This document shows positions 21,990 through 30,364 of a stretch of DNA of 64,000 bases, in pieces. The translations under genes were made by a program, and so were the position numbers. The DNA comes from Fredinandcohnia quinoae. Lineage in GTDB: Bacteria; Bacillota; Bacilli; Bacillales; Bacillaceae_L. Within the stretch, counting starts at the first letter, position 1, and every line of letters begins with the position of its first letter. The DNA is taken from the NCBI RefSeq assembly GCF_022427965.1, contig NZ_JAKTTI010000004.1, positions 108,033-172,032 on the forward strand, in the 5' to 3' direction. Under the pieces are notes generated by a model. It did no database searches, was not told where the DNA came from, and saw only the letters and a list, made by a program, of their open reading frames with translations.

Positions 21990-23339
21990 CTAATGGGCAG
22001 GGGGGATACTTTGCGGATAGTGGAATACATTCATCGGATCATACTTTGCTTTTACTTTTCGGAGTCTGTCAAAATTCCTTCCATAATAGGCAGGTCCAAA
22101 GTTTTCAATATTAAAATCTGGAACATTAACATAGGAGCCCTTGGCGAACGGCTTCATCATCTCCCTCGTTCTTTCCACTAAGGCAAGGTTTCTCTGAGCT
22201 TCAGAAGGATCCGTCCAGGTTGCACTAAACTCAAAATAAAACTTTGGATCGCGCCAGAAGAATGCTGTGGCATTTGGAGAAATTCTACTAACTGCACCTC
22301 CCCAGTTTAGAAAGAAAAAGTTGGATTCGGTTCCGGTTGCTTCTTCAAGAAAACGGCGCATGATTTTGATTGCTTCATTTGGAAATGGCTCAAATCCCCA
22401 GGATGATGAAAATTTATTGCTCATGTCTGTCGGTATTGGGTCAGGTGCAAGCCATTTGTCAACGAGAGCTGGCCAAGGTAAAGCTTGAATGTTAATCTCT
22501 GTAGGCGTACCTGTTGTTAATAATGGTTCTAACAAATCGGTTAATTCTGCTTTTGAACCGAGAAATAGTCCAGTTGCGTGGAGTAACCCATTGGTTCTAC
22601 TGAAAACCTCCAATATAGCGCCTAATCTATCGTCAACAGAAGGTGCCCATCTCTGCCAGACTTTAACAACCTCTTCCATTTGCTCCCACGGCCATATAAT
22701 ATCATACATCGTTGCTTTTGCAGGTGCACGATGTACTTTCAACTTGTATTCTGTAGCGATGCCGAAATTCCCCCCGCCTCCACCGCGCGATGCCCACAAG
22801 AGGTCGGAATTATTATTTTCATCAGCAATTAGTGTTCTTCCCTGAGCATCAACCATTTTTACCCCAATAAGATTATCACTGGCCAGACCAATTGTGCGTT
22901 GGATTGGCCCAATTCCACCGCCTAGTGTAAGACCGGCAATTCCGACGGTCGGGCTATCTCCAAAAGGTGTCATGAAACCTTTTTTAGCTAAAGTCTTCAC
23001 AGCTGGCCCCACATCGTTACCGGTTTCTACAAGTGCTATTTCCTCTCTGCTATTTAGTCGAACGCGAGTCATTTCACTGACATCTATGACAATGCCATCT
23101 TTTACAACAGACATATCTCTTTCCAAAGCATGGCGCCCGCCACGGGCACGAAGAGGAACATTGTTTTCCCGTGCCCATCTTATTGCGTTGGACACATCCT
23201 TATGATTTTGGGCGAATACAATAACGAGGGGAAATGTGTTAGTATACGGATTCCAATTTAGTCGTGCTTTCTCATACCCGGGGTCGTCTCTAAAAATCAC
23301 TCGTCCCGTCAATTGTGTTTTTGAGTTGATAAATACCAC
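21990..23339 (-). CDS. FAD-dependent oxidoreductase, CotQ/YvdP-like (berberine-bridge type)
   Basis: 449 residues. The FAD-binding PCMH domain covers ~30-205: PLVIVFAQNHKDVSNAIRWA, the His of RARGGRHALERDMSVVKDG (8-alpha-histidyl FAD site), and GDSPTVGIAGLTLGGGIGPI. The usual Cys of bicovalent enzymes (TCPTVG) is Ser here, so only one covalent link is expected. The C-terminus has the BBE motif YYGRNFDRLRKVKAKYDPMN VFHYPQSI. The closest known relative by pattern is the spore-coat protein CotQ (YvdP). GTG start at 23339 with AAAGG touching it; a stop lies just upstream in frame. Substrate unknown. Confidence 0.85.
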   Translation of the reverse strand: MVFINSKTQLTGRVIFRDDPGYEKARLNWNPYTNTFPLVIVFAQNHKDVSNAIRWARENNVPLRARGGRHALERDMSVVKDGIVIDVSEMTRVRLNSREEIALVETGNDVGPAVKTLAKKGFMTPFGDSPTVGIAGLTLGGGIGPIQRTIGLASDNLIGVKMVDAQGRTLIADENNNSDLLWASRGGGGGNFGIATEYKLKVHRAPAKATMYDIIWPWEQMEEVVKVWQRWAPSVDDRLGAILEVFSRTNGLLHATGLFLGSKAELTDLLEPLLTTGTPTEINIQALPWPALVDKWLAPDPIPTDMSNKFSSSWGFEPFPNEAIKIMRRFLEEATGTESNFFFLNWGGAVSRISPNATAFFWRDPKFYFEFSATWTDPSEAQRNLALVERTREMMKPFAKGSYVNVPDFNIENFGPAYYGRNFDRLRKVKAKYDPMNVFHYPQSIPPAH

Positions 23340-23548
23340 CCTTTCAAGACCAATATTCTTTACAGAAGTATTCTTTCATAATAAAGTATGTAGAAGTATT
23401 ATGAAGGGTATGGGGCAAATATCCGTTTTTGGAAACGAATGCATTATAAGGGGTACCAAGGGAGAAGTTTACTGCATTTTATAAGATTATCTATTCAAAT
23501 CGTTCTTTTTTAATAACTAATTTGTATATCCGTTACAAGAAACATGAA

Positions 23549-23577
23549 AAGGCAACTCCCATAGGGTTAGTTGCCTT
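23549..23577 (-). terminator. Terminator of rlmCD
   Basis: AAGGCAACT (23549-23557) / AGTTGCCTT (23569-23577), followed on the minus strand by TTTTC. The stem includes the stop codon of rlmCD. Confidence 0.8.
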
Positions 23578-24949
23578 CTTTTAATATGAGCTGGGCTACA
23601 CACTCCACATGCACCGTGTGCGGAAACATGTCTACTGGTTGCACCTCTACCGTTTCAAACCCACCATCTTCAAGTATTCGCAAATCCCTTGCCAATGTTG
23701 CTGGGTTACATGAAACATACACGACCCGCTTTGGCTTCATTTCGATAATGGTTTGCAGTAATGCATCGTCACAGCCTTTACGTGGAGGATCGACGACAAT
23801 TACATCAGCATGAATTCCGTCCTTTTTCCAGTTTGGAATGACGACTTCTGCTTCACCTACTGCAAATTCAACATTATCTATTCCATTTAGGATTGCATTA
23901 CGTTTCGCATCTTCAATGGCTTCTGGAACAATTTCAACACCATATACCTGCTTTGCGTTTTGAGCTAAAAATAAAGTAATCGTTCCAATGCCACAATACG
24001 CATCAATAACCGTTTCCTTACCTGTTAAGCTTGCATATTCTAGCGCTTTATCATAAAGCACCTTCGTTTGTTCAGGGTTGACCTGGTAAAAAGACCGTGC
24101 TGAAATGGCAAACTTAATTTCACCAATATTGTCGTAAATGTATTCTTCACCCCAAAGGACGTTCGTTTCATCACCAAATATTACATTTGTTTTCTTTGGG
24201 TTGATGTTTTGGGCAATTGATTTCACTCCTACAATTTGTTCAGTGATTTCATCAATAATTTTATTCTTATTCGGAAGATCCTTCGTTCTTGTGATAAGAA
24301 CTACCATTATCTCACCAGTAACAAGCCCATATCTCGCCATAATATGGCGAAGTGTACCCCGGTGGTTTTGTTCGTCATATGCTTTCACACCATATTTTTC
24401 GCATATTCTTTTCACAGTTTGGACAACTTCATCATTTTTTTCCTGTTGAATCATACAAGCTTCCATGTCAATGATTTCATGGCTGCGTTGCTGGTAAAAT
24501 CCTGCTGCAAGTCCACCTTCGCGATCTGCAACAGGTACTTGTGCTTTGTTTCGATAGCGCCATGGTTTTTCCATTCCAAGAACAGGGTGGACCTTGATAT
24601 TTTTTAGTTTTCCGATTCGGGTCAGTACTTCCTGAACTTGTTTTTGCTTTGCGACCATTTGACCTTCATAACTCATATGCTGAAGCTGGCACCCACCACA
24701 TTCTTTATATACCGGGCAGGGTGCGTCAACTCGATATGGACCTTTTTCATATATTTCAATAAGCTTACCAAAGCCGTAGCCTTTTTTCACTTTGATGACT
24801 TTAATTTTTGCTCGTTCATCTGGCAATGCATTTGGTACAAAAATTGGATACCCATCTATTTTAGCAACACCTGCCCCATCATGGGTGAGGTCTTCAAATG
24901 TCACATCATAATATGTATTTTTTTCAATTGATACTTGACCATTTGTCAT
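23567..24949 (-). CDS. rlmCD: 23S rRNA (uracil-5-)-methyltransferase RlmCD
   Basis: 460 residues. N-terminal TRAM domain (~5-60, [20 protein letters not shown]), four Fe-S-type Cys in [18 protein letters not shown]-binding [24 protein letters not shown], the DPPRKG motif, and catalytic Cys in [15 protein letters not shown]. RlmCD methylates U747 and U1939 of 23S rRNA in Gram-positive bacteria (B. subtilis YefA). It stands alone next to dagK, as in B. subtilis. Start at 24949 gives the family's usual length. Confidence 0.93.
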   Translation of the reverse strand: MTNGQVSIEKNTYYDVTFEDLTHDGAGVAKIDGYPIFVPNALPDERAKIKVIKVKKGYGFGKLIEIYEKGPYRVDAPCPVYKECGGCQLQHMSYEGQMVAKQKQVQEVLTRIGKLKNIKVHPVLGMEKPWRYRNKAQVPVADREGGLAAGFYQQRSHEIIDMEACMIQQEKNDEVVQTVKRICEKYGVKAYDEQNHRGTLRHIMARYGLVTGEIMVVLITRTKDLPNKNKIIDEITEQIVGVKSIAQNINPKKTNVIFGDETNVLWGEEYIYDNIGEIKFAISARSFYQVNPEQTKVLYDKALEYASLTGKETVIDAYCGIGTITLFLAQNAKQVYGVEIVPEAIEDAKRNAILNGIDNVEFAVGEAEVVIPNWKKDGIHADVIVVDPPRKGCDDALLQTIIEMKPKRVVYVSCNPATLARDLRILEDGGFETVEVQPVDMFPHTVHVECVAQLILKEGN

Positions 24950-25110
24950 GTCATTACGTCCTTTACCTTCAAAATGCTAAAACTGATTGTATCATAAAAT
25001 CTATATTGTTCGCTAATTCACTTGGGGAATATCAAAGATAAATCCCTTCTAAGGTACCTAGAACCCGTTATGGTGACCTCTAGAGCATCTTAAACTCCCC
25101 AAAATCAAAG

Positions 25111-25136
25111 AAAAAAACCTGGCAAATCGCCAAGTT
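25111..25136 (-). terminator. Terminator of dagK
   Basis: AACTTGGC/GCCAGGTT stem (25116-25136) with a 5-base loop and a run of seven T on the minus strand; the stem overlaps the dagK stop. Confidence 0.85.
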
Positions 25137-26052
25137 ATGATTGTGTAAGCTCCATTTTTTCGGCCTTATCTTTTCCAACAAGGACATTAATATGCTGATA
25201 CAGATTTTCGAATTCTCCAGGGAGCAGGCCGCCGTATTCCCCATCAAGGTTCAACTGCATTTTATCAGTTGGATTTACCTTAATCCGATTTGCTTTTGCA
25301 TAAATTACATGCGGATCATGTATATGCTCCCCACGTATCGCGAGTGAAGCAACCTTTATAAAATCTGCTAAATTTGCCTTTTTTAGAATAAGTAAGTCGA
25401 ATAAACCATCATTCAATGATGAATCTGGAGCTAACTTCTCAAATCCACCTACTGAATTTGTTAGGGATACAAGGAATAACATGATTTCCCCTTCAAATAG
25501 CTTTCCATCATATTCAATACTAACATGTGTAGGCTTAATTGACGGCAGGATCTCCATACCCTTTAAGTAATAAGCAAGCTGTCCGAGCATGGTCTTCAGC
25601 TTACTTGGCACTTCATATGTTAACTCGGTCAAACGTCCTCCGCCAGCTATATTGATAAAATATTTATCATTGACTCGTCCAATATCAATTGGCGCAGTAA
25701 TGCCCTCAACTAGAACATCACATGCTCCCTCGATTGTTCGGGGTACACCAATTGCACGAGCAAAGTCATTTGTAGTACCGACTGGAATAATTCCCAATGT
25801 TGGTCGGTATTCCTGTCCTGCAAGACCATTAACGACTTCATTAATTGTACCATCACCGCCCGCTGCTACGACAAGATCATATTTCCTTTCAACAGCAATT
25901 CGTGCAGCATTTGTTGCATCACCTTCACATGTTGTCGCATGACAAGATGTTTCATATCCAGCACCTTCAAGTCTCATTAACACCTCGGGAAGATGTCTTT
26001 TAAAAATCTCCCTGCCTGAAGTTGGATTATATATAATTCTTGCTCTTTTCAT
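25135..26052 (-). CDS. dagK: Diacylglycerol kinase
   Basis: 305 residues, DAGK catalytic fold. Visible: RIIYNPTSGREIFKRHLPEV, the nucleotide loop AAGGDGTINEVVNGLAGQ, LGIIPVGTTNDFARAIGVP, and the C-terminal FDLLILKKANLADF with NLDGEYGG. It phosphorylates diacylglycerol to phosphatidic acid, recycling the lipid released in lipoteichoic acid synthesis (B. subtilis DgkB/YerQ). Cytosolic, membrane-associated. In B. subtilis it follows gatCAB; here a sigma operon and a GNAT gene have been inserted between. Confidence 0.93.
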   Translation of the reverse strand: MKRARIIYNPTSGREIFKRHLPEVLMRLEGAGYETSCHATTCEGDATNAARIAVERKYDLVVAAGGDGTINEVVNGLAGQEYRPTLGIIPVGTTNDFARAIGVPRTIEGACDVLVEGITAPIDIGRVNDKYFINIAGGGRLTELTYEVPSKLKTMLGQLAYYLKGMEILPSIKPTHVSIEYDGKLFEGEIMLFLVSLTNSVGGFEKLAPDSSLNDGLFDLLILKKANLADFIKVASLAIRGEHIHDPHVIYAKANRIKVNPTDKMQLNLDGEYGGLLPGEFENLYQHINVLVGKDKAEKMELTQS

Positions 26053-26080
26053 TACCCATCATCCTATTTTGAAATATAAT

Positions 26081-26285
26081 TAATCAAATGCGCCTTGGCG
26101 TATTTGCGCCCAGATTTTTCGAGCATGCTCGAAAATTCCCTTTAAAAATCTGAGGCAACCGCCGGAGGCTTTAACTTTATTCAGTTGTGTATGAACCCCC
26201 ATGCAAATTGAAAACTGATTTGCATTCATCTCACCAATAATTGAAGTGGGAGACTTCTGCTGAATAAAGTTAATCCGTTACTCAC
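26081..26285. repeat. Nested inverted-repeat element
   Basis: The gap between dagK and the GNAT gene holds a stack of perfect palindromes: TTTTCGAGCA/TGCTCGAAAA (26116-26135); CAGATTTTT (26111-26119) with AAAAATCTG (26144-26152); TTAACTTTATTCAG (26171-26184) with CTGAATAAAGTTAA (26260-26273); and inside that ATGCAAAT (26201-26208) with ATTTGCAT (26218-26225). No coding frame. The look is that of a dispersed structured intergenic element (MITE or RNA-like) and not of a simple terminator. Confidence 0.65.
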
Positions 26286-26446
26286 TATTTCACATAATAG
26301 CTCATCAAACGAATTTTATCAATTTTTTAGCTAACAAAAAAATCCAATTAACTACCATATATTCTTCACACCTCATTATAGTCAACCGCGATACGTAAAG
26401 CATGCACCGGAATACCTATTTACTATAATGCCCACGAAAAAACGCC
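26286..26446. other. AT-rich spacer
   Basis: No gene; contains short AT runs only. A possible weak terminator of the GNAT gene (aaaaacgcctcaaactgaagcgttt, 26438-26462, stem AAACGC/GCGTTT) overlaps its stop. Confidence 0.4.
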
Positions 26447-27016
26447 TCAAACTGAAGCGTTTAAATCTTGATTTGCATTCCATTCACTCGCCAATAAACT
26501 ATACGTAACCAAATCTTCAAAATGGTCATAGAGCCATTGACCTTGACGCTTTATACACTCGTTCGTAAACCCTAAACGTACAGGAATTGCCCTGCTTTTA
26601 CAATTGCTCGCAGCAACTTGAATTTCCACACGATTAAGACCCAATTCGGTAAAAAGATAGCATAAAAGAGATTGGATACATTTTGTAATAATACCCTTAC
26701 TCTGTGCATCTTCTGATAAAAAATACCCGATACTTGTTGTTTTATTTTTCCAATCTATATAATGAAGACCAATCATTCCTACTAATCTACCTTCATAACG
26801 AATACCAGCATCAAATCCGTTATTATCTGCATAATTTTTCAACCAAATCGGGATAATCGGTTCAAGATCTTCCGCTGATTTTCGTTTATCTACCCATAGT
26901 AACCATTTTCGTAGATGCTCACGATTTGAATCGATCAAATCAAATAATTCTTCTTTATGATGCTGTTGTAAAAGTTCTATGGAGATTTGTTCGTTCACAC
27001 GATATGCAAACATCAT
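26447..27016 (-). CDS. GNAT acetyltransferase, RimL/YdaF type
   Basis: 189 residues. RimJ/RimL-family layout: SIELLQQHHKEELFDLIDSN REHLRKWL at the start, DAGIRYEGRLVGMIGLHYID in the middle, TTSIGYFLSEDAQSKGIITK as the acetyl-CoA loop (Q/SxGxx variant), then LNRVEIQVAASNCKSRAIPV RLGF. These enzymes acetylate ribosomal proteins or small molecules. GGAGAGG is just before the ATG pair. It starts 12 bases after the stop of the membrane protein at 27029 and is probably the last gene of the sigma operon transcript, though its function need not be linked. Confidence 0.85.
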   Translation of the reverse strand: MMFAYRVNEQISIELLQQHHKEELFDLIDSNREHLRKWLLWVDKRKSAEDLEPIIPIWLKNYADNNGFDAGIRYEGRLVGMIGLHYIDWKNKTTSIGYFLSEDAQSKGIITKCIQSLLCYLFTELGLNRVEIQVAASNCKSRAIPVRLGFTNECIKRQGQWLYDHFEDLVTYSLLASEWNANQDLNASV

Positions 27017-27028
27017 ATCCTCTCCATT

Positions 27029-27982
27029 CTATTTTCCTTCAACTAGATTAACAGAAACGAGCTCACTATTAAAAATGTTGAGACGATGTGTTCCATTGCC
27101 TAACTTTAAAATTCCCTTATATAGCTTTTCGCTGCTTTCCTCTTCATATGTTTCATCGATTCCACCTCGATCAGTCGTTTCAATCGAATCCCATTTTACA
27201 TGCCCATCCTTCAAATCATTATTAGATGTAGCAGTCAACAATACATCATTTGTCTTGTTAACATGAACGGTAACATAGGAAGCGCCATTCACATTCCAAT
27301 TGTTCTCAAGAGAACCTGGGTATAGTTCAAGATTATTATGATCTCCCCTAACTTCAAGACTAATGCTGTTCGGCACGATAATGGTAGGCTCCATCGCCGT
27401 ATAAGTTGAGAATGGCCCCTCATAGTTAGCTGGCTCTTTTAACGTCACATACATTGTATCTCCAACAATCTTCGTTAATACATAATCATCCTTATCCTGA
27501 ATTGGCGCATGGACATCCTTATTAATCGTTGCACGGTATGTACCAAACACATGTAATTCATTTGCATTAGAACCTTCAATATTCACTGTGTTATTCGTAT
27601 CAACGACAATTCGTTTAACTGTAGTTGAAAGTTCTTCCTTAACTTCGGGAAGATTAAGTGTTGTATGCTCTGCCCCAACAAATTTTTGTGCCTCTGTTAA
27701 AAGACCAGTTGAACTAAGAATCGTAAAACCAATCCCAATTGTCCCGATAATCCCAACAAATAGAATGCTTAGAAAATCATATTTTACAACCGGATTCTCT
27801 TGCTTTGATAAAAAGAGGTACACTAGAATTTCGATTCCTAGTACGACTAAAATGAGCGGCCACCACACAAGTAGTGGCTCAACCATTTTGATATCACTAA
27901 CCTGTGATATGAACAGGAGCACCCCTAAAAGTACGAGGGACAGCCCCATTGATATTGTACCAACTCGCCATTTTCTCATCAT
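27029..27982 (-). CDS. LiaF-like membrane protein of the ECF operon
   Basis: 317 residues. Three N-terminal membrane segments (~10-27, ~34-53, ~70-92: LVLLGVLLFISQV, LLVWWPLILVVLGIEILVYL, ILFVGIIGTIGIGFTILSST), the LiaI/LiaF-like transmembrane pattern with PLVxWWPLILVxLGIE. The rest is an extracytoplasmic beta-rich domain (IVVDTNNTVNIEGSNANELH, VPNSISLEVRGDHNNLELYP) like DUF4097/toastrack heads. The ATG overlaps the upstream gene's stop by four bases. It is likely a product or modulator of the cell-envelope response of this sigma factor; the exact role is unknown. Confidence 0.7.
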   Translation of the reverse strand: MMRKWRVGTISMGLSLVLLGVLLFISQVSDIKMVEPLLVWWPLILVVLGIEILVYLFLSKQENPVVKYDFLSILFVGIIGTIGIGFTILSSTGLLTEAQKFVGAEHTTLNLPEVKEELSTTVKRIVVDTNNTVNIEGSNANELHVFGTYRATINKDVHAPIQDKDDYVLTKIVGDTMYVTLKEPANYEGPFSTYTAMEPTIIVPNSISLEVRGDHNNLELYPGSLENNWNVNGASYVTVHVNKTNDVLLTATSNNDLKDGHVKWDSIETTDRGGIDETYEEESSEKLYKGILKLGNGTHRLNIFNSELVSVNLVEGK

Positions 27983-29073
27983 GCACTCTCCTTCTTGCTT
28001 TTACTTCCGAACAATAACTTTAAGCCACCGCCAATTAATAAAATACAAATAATTGTGCCTTGGAAGTAGTTATAGTACAAGTAGCGAATATCGATTCCAA
28101 AGTTAAGATTAATGCTTGGTGCAATTGCTGGAATCACGATACTATCAAACATGTAGTACAAACCAAGTGCTAATAGGCCAATTCCAATCCATTTTTGGTG
28201 ATTCATGAAATACGAAATTACTGGAATATCCTCAAGTTCCTCTTCCCCATGCTTCGAAACCTTTTGTAATGCATCAAAAAAGCTATAAAACCAAATAATT
28301 GGAATCAAAAACATGAAAAGGGAAAGTCTTAAACTATCTAAAATATAGATTCCAAACAAGAAAGCTGCCATTAACTGTAGGCCGCGTTTCTGCAATCCAA
28401 GGTACATATGGCCAGCACCAGGAAATATTGATAATACAGTTGCTAATGTTTTACTCTTTTTCCCTTGTTCTTTCTTTGTTTCCTCAAGATCTTCTAATAT
28501 GGTACGATCGACAAGTTCCTCGCCCCTTTGTTTCTTACCAACCTGTTGAATCGCATCAAACATATTGTACACCCAGAGAATCGGCAGGATTCCGAGGAAT
28601 ACCAAAAATCCATCCTGACTTGTAAATACTGTGATAAAGAAAATCATCGTCCCTAGTCCAAAGAAACCTATTAAAAACGTCAACCCTCTATTCATTAAGC
28701 CTAGTTGAAAATGGCCAAGCCCCGGAATAAATGACAGCAAGATTGTATAAAAACGTTCAGATTCATCATTTCGTATTTGTGGCTGAACTGCGGTCACTCC
28801 GTCATTCTGTCCAGTTTGCACGGACTTCTGAGAATTTTTCAATAGATACAGAACCATATCCAATAAATTAATAGCCGTAACGACAATTCCAAATCCTGCA
28901 CCTACAAAAAACACCTGTGGTGCATAATCAACCATTGCTATAAAAAGACCAAAAGCCACTGATCCAATACCAAAAAATCCGTATAGAAACCCTTTTACAT
29001 TACGATTTACATAAAAAAACCCAACTCCCGGTATAAACGAGAGAAAAAATGCGAGTAATGGATTTTTATTCAT
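27979..29073 (-). CDS. Membrane protein with three TM2-like repeats
   Basis: 364 residues, about nine membrane segments. The same module occurs three times: LAFFLSFIPGVGFFYVNRNV (~8-27), ILLSFIPGLGHFQLGLMNRG (~112-131), TVLSIFPGAGHMYLGLQKRG (~212-231), each followed by hydrophobic helices; this is the TM2-domain pattern (PGxGHxYxG...RG). The final ~90 residues add two more helices. It overlaps both neighbours by one to four bases, so it is translationally coupled to the anti-sigma gene. Function not known; presumably envelope-linked. Confidence 0.75.
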   Translation of the reverse strand: MNKNPLLAFFLSFIPGVGFFYVNRNVKGFLYGFFGIGSVAFGLFIAMVDYAPQVFFVGAGFGIVVTAINLLDMVLYLLKNSQKSVQTGQNDGVTAVQPQIRNDESERFYTILLSFIPGLGHFQLGLMNRGLTFLIGFFGLGTMIFFITVFTSQDGFLVFLGILPILWVYNMFDAIQQVGKKQRGEELVDRTILEDLEETKKEQGKKSKTLATVLSIFPGAGHMYLGLQKRGLQLMAAFLFGIYILDSLRLSLFMFLIPIIWFYSFFDALQKVSKHGEEELEDIPVISYFMNHQKWIGIGLLALGLYYMFDSIVIPAIAPSINLNFGIDIRYLYYNYFQGTIICILLIGGGLKLLFGSKSKKESA

Positions 29074-29519
29074 TATTCTTTGCCTCCTTTTTGTCGTGGT
29101 TCGATTTTGTCAAATATAGATAACGCCTTTTCCATTAAGCTATTTGATAGAGTTTGCTCTTGCTTTGACATCGACGATGATGCCTCAACCGTAGCAACAA
29201 TGCCTGTAATGCTTTGGAAAACGCCTGTTGTCATCAACGTGATTGTAATAATTGCTGCGACTCCATAATGAAATAACGGATGTTGATAAACAGTTCTTTT
29301 TCTTGCCTTCTTTTGTGGAAGCTTAGCCATTACTTCATCTGTGAAGCTACTATCATCTAAGTCTGGAAGTTGCTCGGCTTGGGTATCTATCAATTTTATA
29401 TAGACGTCCATACACTGGTCACAGGAAAATAAATGATCTTCAAGCTCTTCTCGCTTCGACTCAGATAGCTCATCCTTAATATATGTCAACCAATCATCCT
29501 CGCTGAAATGCTTCATCAA
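29073..29519 (-). CDS. Zinc-finger anti-sigma factor
   Basis: 148 residues. N-terminal zf-HC2 motif: DWLTYIKDELSESKREELED, then HLFSCDQCMDVY with the H-x3-C-x2-C metal site. One membrane segment at ~90-112 (YGVAAIITITLMTTGVFQSI) and a short outer tail. It should hold the ECF sigma factor encoded just upstream (four-base overlap) inactive at the membrane until an envelope signal. The pair resembles B. subtilis YlaC/YlaD in size and order, without proof of orthology. Confidence 0.88.
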   Translation of the reverse strand: MMKHFSEDDWLTYIKDELSESKREELEDHLFSCDQCMDVYIKLIDTQAEQLPDLDDSSFTDEVMAKLPQKKARKRTVYQHPLFHYGVAAIITITLMTTGVFQSITGIVATVEASSSMSKQEQTLSNSLMEKALSIFDKIEPRQKGGKE

Positions 29520-30058
29520 AAATCATCCTCCTTCCAATGCTTCTTCATCCAACTTCTAGCCCGATATAGCTTCGTTTCAACCGTCTTAACTTCAACTCGC
29601 TGCTCGTCAGCAATTTGTTTATAGCTCTTCTCGGTTATGTAATACGCATAAATAACTTCCCGATAATTCGGGGGCATTTCATCTAATCGATTACGAACCA
29701 GTTCTCTTTGTTCTTTACGTAAAAGGGGTACAACCACATTTTCATCAGACTGAGAGAGTTGTGAAAATTCCTCTGGTTCAATAGTTATCTCCTTTTGCCG
29801 CTGCTTTTTACGCTTCATATCAATTGCATGATTCACCGCAATCCGTGTCATCCACGTCTTTAGACCTTGAGAATTATACTCGGGGAGAGCATAATAAATT
29901 TTCAGAAACACTTCTTGAGCCGCATCCTCCGCATCCTTTTCATTCTTTAGAATCGGATAGATGACTTTGAAAATGCTATTCTTATATCTTTCAACAAGTA
30001 AGCGAAACGCATGCTCATCGCCTGCCCTCACCTTTTTTACTAGTAACTCATCTTGAAT
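29516..30058 (-). CDS. ECF-type RNA polymerase sigma factor
   Basis: Region 2 (AGDEHAFRLLVERYKNSIFK, KDAEDAAQEVFLKIYYALPE, LKTWMTRIAVNHAIDMKRKK) and region 4 (LDEMPPNYREVIYAYYITEK, YKQIADEQRVEVKTVETKLY RARSWMKKHW) are complete. The first ordinary start, GTG at 30031, would cut the usual N-terminal helix and its AAAAAAGG is too close. In-frame codons upstream encode IQDELLVKKVRAGDE, as expected for the family, with AAGGGGG seven to nine bases before an ATT at 30058. I therefore place the start at ATT, a rare codon; otherwise it is 30031. Directs transcription for its own operon in most relatives. Confidence 0.85.
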   Translation of the reverse strand: MQDELLVKKVRAGDEHAFRLLVERYKNSIFKVIYPILKNEKDAEDAAQEVFLKIYYALPEYNSQGLKTWMTRIAVNHAIDMKRKKQRQKEITIEPEEFSQLSQSDENVVVPLLRKEQRELVRNRLDEMPPNYREVIYAYYITEKSYKQIADEQRVEVKTVETKLYRARSWMKKHWKEDDF

Positions 30059-30147
30059 CGTGCTCCCCCCCTTTCTCTCTTGTCTACCTTAATAGACGAA
30101 CTTACTCCTACTATACCCTACACTTTTTTATAAAAAAAATAAAAAAA

Positions 30148-30168
30148 GGCCCTCACATATTGAAGGCC
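30148..30168 (-). terminator. Terminator before the sigma operon
   Basis: GGCCTTCA/TGAGGGCC-type stem (30148-30168) followed by seven T on the minus strand. It lies 180 bases beyond the gatB terminator and encloses the stop codon of the small frame 30153-30326, so it may end a separate short transcript. Confidence 0.8.
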
Positions 30169-30326
30169 AGCCGGTTATAGTATTTTTTATTATTCAAATG
30201 GAGAAGTTTATAGATTAAAGTAGCGATAAGTGTTGATGGTATTGTTAGTAGATCTCCTTGAAGATTGTATTGCATTTCTTGTTGTTCAAAGGAAATATTT
30301 CCATTATCCCTTTTCTGTCTATTCAA
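30153..30326 (-). CDS. Possible small protein between two terminators
   Basis: 57 codons if it starts at TTG 30326; the open frame extends to 30356 through the gatB terminator. The protein-like part is NGNISFEQQEMQYNLQGDLL TIPSTLIATLIYKLLHLNNK, with a hydrophobic stretch (STLIATLIYKLL) and a basic end. There is no ATG before EMQY and no clear ribosome site, though AAAAGGG stands before a possible non-ATG start near NGNIS. The stop lies in a terminator stem, which favours a real gene. Unknown function; low confidence. Confidence 0.38.
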   Translation of the reverse strand: MNRQKRDNGNISFEQQEMQYNLQGDLLTIPSTLIATLIYKLLHLNNKKYYNRLAFNM

Positions 30327-30330
30327 AAAA

Positions 30331-30352
30331 GGACCAGACACAAGTCTGATCC
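30331..30352 (-). terminator. Terminator of gatCAB
   Basis: GGATCAGACTTG/TGTCTGGTCC stem followed by six T on the minus strand, nine bases after the gatB stop. Confidence 0.88.
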
Positions 30353-30364
30353 TCAACCATCACT

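Noticed and set aside
21990..23339. Bicovalent FAD enzyme of the BBE family
   Set aside because: The second attachment residue is Ser and not Cys (GDSPTVG), so only the His link is claimed.
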